From: Helochares maculicollis
Taxonomy: Eukaryota; Arthropoda; Insecta; Coleoptera; Hydrophilidae
Assembly: GCA_033557835.1 (NCBI GenBank)
Contig: JAWQRO010000217.1
Location: 1-48,322 of the forward strand
DNA: 48,322 nt
Direction of reading: 5' to 3'
The notes below the pieces were generated by a model. The model was not told where the DNA came from. It saw only the letters and a list, made by a program, of their open reading frames with translations, and did no database searches. Of this stretch, positions 46,486 through 48,322 are shown in pieces (the stretch's first letter is position 1; every line of letters begins with the position of its first letter). A program made the position numbers and the translations under genes.

Positions 46486-46780
46486 TCTACAATATTAATA
46501 TATAGTACTTAAAAAATACATATTGTTCAAGCCAAATAGACTGATAATTTTTGAAATTAATTTGAGAACGATTGTTACGGCAAAGGTGCCGCCTATTAAT
46601 ATTTAGGGATAATTTTGCACTAAACTTTGATATCAGAAAAGAACGATTTATACTCTTTGCAAAAGGGTGAATCGATACTCGCCAACCCGCAGTAAGACAT
46701 GCGAAAAGGTAACACCCGATCTCGTTACAGGTTAGCAGGCCACACTATGAACTCCTAAACTTCTAATATACAACTGCATG
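46486..46780. other. Dicer-2 upstream region
   Basis: About 300 bases separate the Dicer-2 start codon from the LINE remnant, so any 5' untranslated region and core promoter are probably here, or an upstream untranslated exon lies further away within the LINE. No TATA box or initiator stands out. The part from 46580 on is GC-richer (CCCGATCTCGTTACAGG) and may already be the LINE 5' end. Confidence 0.35.
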
Positions 46781-46784
46781 TATC

Positions 46785-48200
46785 TCCTACCAAGATAAAC
46801 TTCAAGAGTTTGAGCAAGAAATCAAAAAATCAAGTGAGATGTCAAAGGACTTGGCGAAATCAGAAGGAAAAATGAAAATCTTGTAGAGCTTCAATCAGGT
46901 CACCTATTGTATCCCAGAGATACAGACAAAGGGAAGAGCTAGTGGAGTAGAGTTCCTGATAAATATAAATATTAAAGAGCACCTACTTCATGTATCCACT
47001 ATTTAGACCGAGTAGCCTATCTTACTCTAGAAATAAATCGCTAGTATAAGGAGCACATAATTCAAATCTATGCACCAACAAAGAACTATTCCTATGATGA
47101 AGATCAGAAGTTCTATAAAGAGGTAAATCAATATATAGACAATCTAGTGCAATGTACTGAATATTACAGCATACATATAATAAACACATTCTTTAAGAAA
47201 AAACCTACAGGAAAGTTTATCTGAGATTCAATACGGTGTGACCACAGAATTGTCACAGCTAAAATACATGATGGGATAGAAAAAAGTTGTTAGCAGACTA
47301 ATAGAATCACTGAATATAAAACATCAGGCAAATAACATACAAAAAATTCTTGGAAACTTGTACACCAAATTAAATGGGTCTGCAAACCATACCCAATACT
47401 TTACAGAGATCACCTAAGAGACTGCAGTAGAGGTAGAAGGTATGTCGAAACCACCTATAATCAAAAAGCTCTAAAATGCTACTAGAAGTCTAAAAAAGTA
47501 AAGCACAATCCAGATACAATGAACTGTAATGAATTCATAGTATTGTGCAAGACTATCAGAAAACATTTAAATATATATTCGAAGATAGAATCAAAATCTT
47601 GTACACGATGCAATCGATAAAAAAAAATTACAAAAAACTAAGCAAATGCCAATCATAGGGAATGAACAAATAATAGCAATCATCGACAGAAACACTCGCA
47701 TCACATACAGACTCTTAAATGCTGGACTATGTCGCAAATTTCTACGAAAGGATCTATAAACTACCATAAATGGACAGTCCTTATATTAGAACTAACAGTA
47801 TCACCAGAAGTACTAATTGCTGAAGTATAACTGAAAACTGGCAGAGCAGCTGGGCATCACGAATCAACAACAAAATTGCCCAAATTAACAGTCAATTAAA
47901 CACCAAGTTGCCTAGCAAAAATGTACATTGCTTGTATTTCCAAAACATTGGGTCGAGTATACTATAATACAAACTCATAAGAAAATTGGAAAGTTTGCTG
48001 CCAGTGCTTTATAAAGTATTTACAAAAATGATTCTATTCCGCTTAAAGTGCTCTCTATATTTAATGCAGCCAAATGAACGGACATGTTTTAAAAGTGTAC
48101 TCAAGACCATAGATCACATTTAAACAGTTACAGAAATTATTAATAAAATAAAAGAACTTGCTCTGCCACTGTCTTTTATAGATTTTGAAAAGGCCTTAAG
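46785..48200 (+). mobile_element. Decayed RTE-type LINE (endonuclease and reverse transcriptase remnants)
   Basis: Translation in shifting frames recovers, in order, LQEFEQEIKKS, SGHLLYPRDTDKG, GVEFLINININKEHLL-like sequence, DRVAYLTLEINR, HIIQIYAPTKNYSYDEDQKF and NTFFKKKPTGKF. These match the APE-type endonuclease domain of RTE/craniofacial-development-protein-2-like elements. Next come CDHRIVTAKI, then LYKVFTKMILFRLKCSL, CFKSVLKTIDHI and LPLSFIDFEKAL, the start of the reverse transcriptase. Numerous stops and frameshifts make it inactive. The catalytic YADD-type region is not reached before the microsatellite at 48232. It is divergent (head-to-head) to Dicer-2. Confidence 0.8.
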
Positions 48201-48231
48201 CCCGATCCTTCCTATGACAACAATGAAAAAA

Positions 48232-48311
<80 letters not shown>

Positions 48312-48322
48312 GTGTATATATA
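48232..48322. repeat. Microsatellite (TATG)n followed by (TA)n, cut by window end
   Basis: TATG repeats run from about 48232 to 48262, then TA repeats to about 48300, then TGTATATATA-type mixed repeats to the window end. The length is likely to vary between individuals and the array may continue beyond the window. Confidence 0.97.

Noticed and set aside
1..48322. CRISPR arrays, operons, bacterial or phage systems
   Set aside because: Split genes with GT-AG introns, poly(A) signals and insect transposons show eukaryotic nuclear DNA; none of the repeats have CRISPR spacing.

Overview
The window reads as nuclear DNA of an insect. It is very AT-rich and gene-poor, and its spliceosomal introns have clean GT/AG borders. 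It carries an insect-type Dicer-2 gene, the conserved spliceosome gene MFAP1, and the remains of several mariner/Tc1 and RTE-type elements. The order cannot be fixed from this sequence. A beetle or another insect with a mellifera-subfamily mariner would fit, but that is a guess.

Layout. 1-11 kb is a repeat graveyard. It holds the 3' end of one mariner, an internally deleted mariner of another lineage, a 30-bp and a 15-bp minisatellite, a 159-residue orphan ORF on the minus strand, a 110-bp inverted repeat, a 258-bp two-copy tandem repeat, a nearly full-length but dead mellifera-type mariner (7957-9239, with TA target duplications), and the helix-turn-helix half of a further mariner (about 10470-10860, minus). 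11-24.4 kb is a long AT-rich stretch with no recognisable coding region. It has two GC-richer islands and may be intergenic or intronic regulatory sequence. 24.6-29.8 kb is MFAP1 on the plus strand, rebuilt as four coding exons (445 residues). Its 3.6-kb first intron contains old repeats. 29.8-36.5 kb is the convergent intergenic region, with one dispersed repeat copy and hairpins. 36.5-46.5 kb is a complete Dicer-2 gene on the minus strand, rebuilt as ten coding exons that join in frame to 1637 residues. Its last intron is 4.3 kb, against 52-212 bp for the others, and contains a fossil Tc1/mariner-like transposase. The final exon (36536-36683) supplies the C-terminal dsRNA-binding domain. 46.8-48.2 kb is a decayed RTE-type LINE on the plus strand, followed by a TATG/TA microsatellite that runs off the window.

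Function. Dicer-2 cuts long dsRNA into siRNAs for antiviral and transposon RNA interference. MFAP1 is a core splicing factor. The two genes converge but no functional link is implied. I see no operons, CRISPR arrays, rRNA or convincing tRNA genes. The points most worth a second look are the stop codon that overlaps the exon-9 splice donor of Dicer-2 (a possible dsRBD-less isoform), the far-off dsRBD exon that a simple ORF search would miss, and an unnamed dispersed repeat family with hairpin ends, one copy of which ends just before an MFAP1 splice acceptor.
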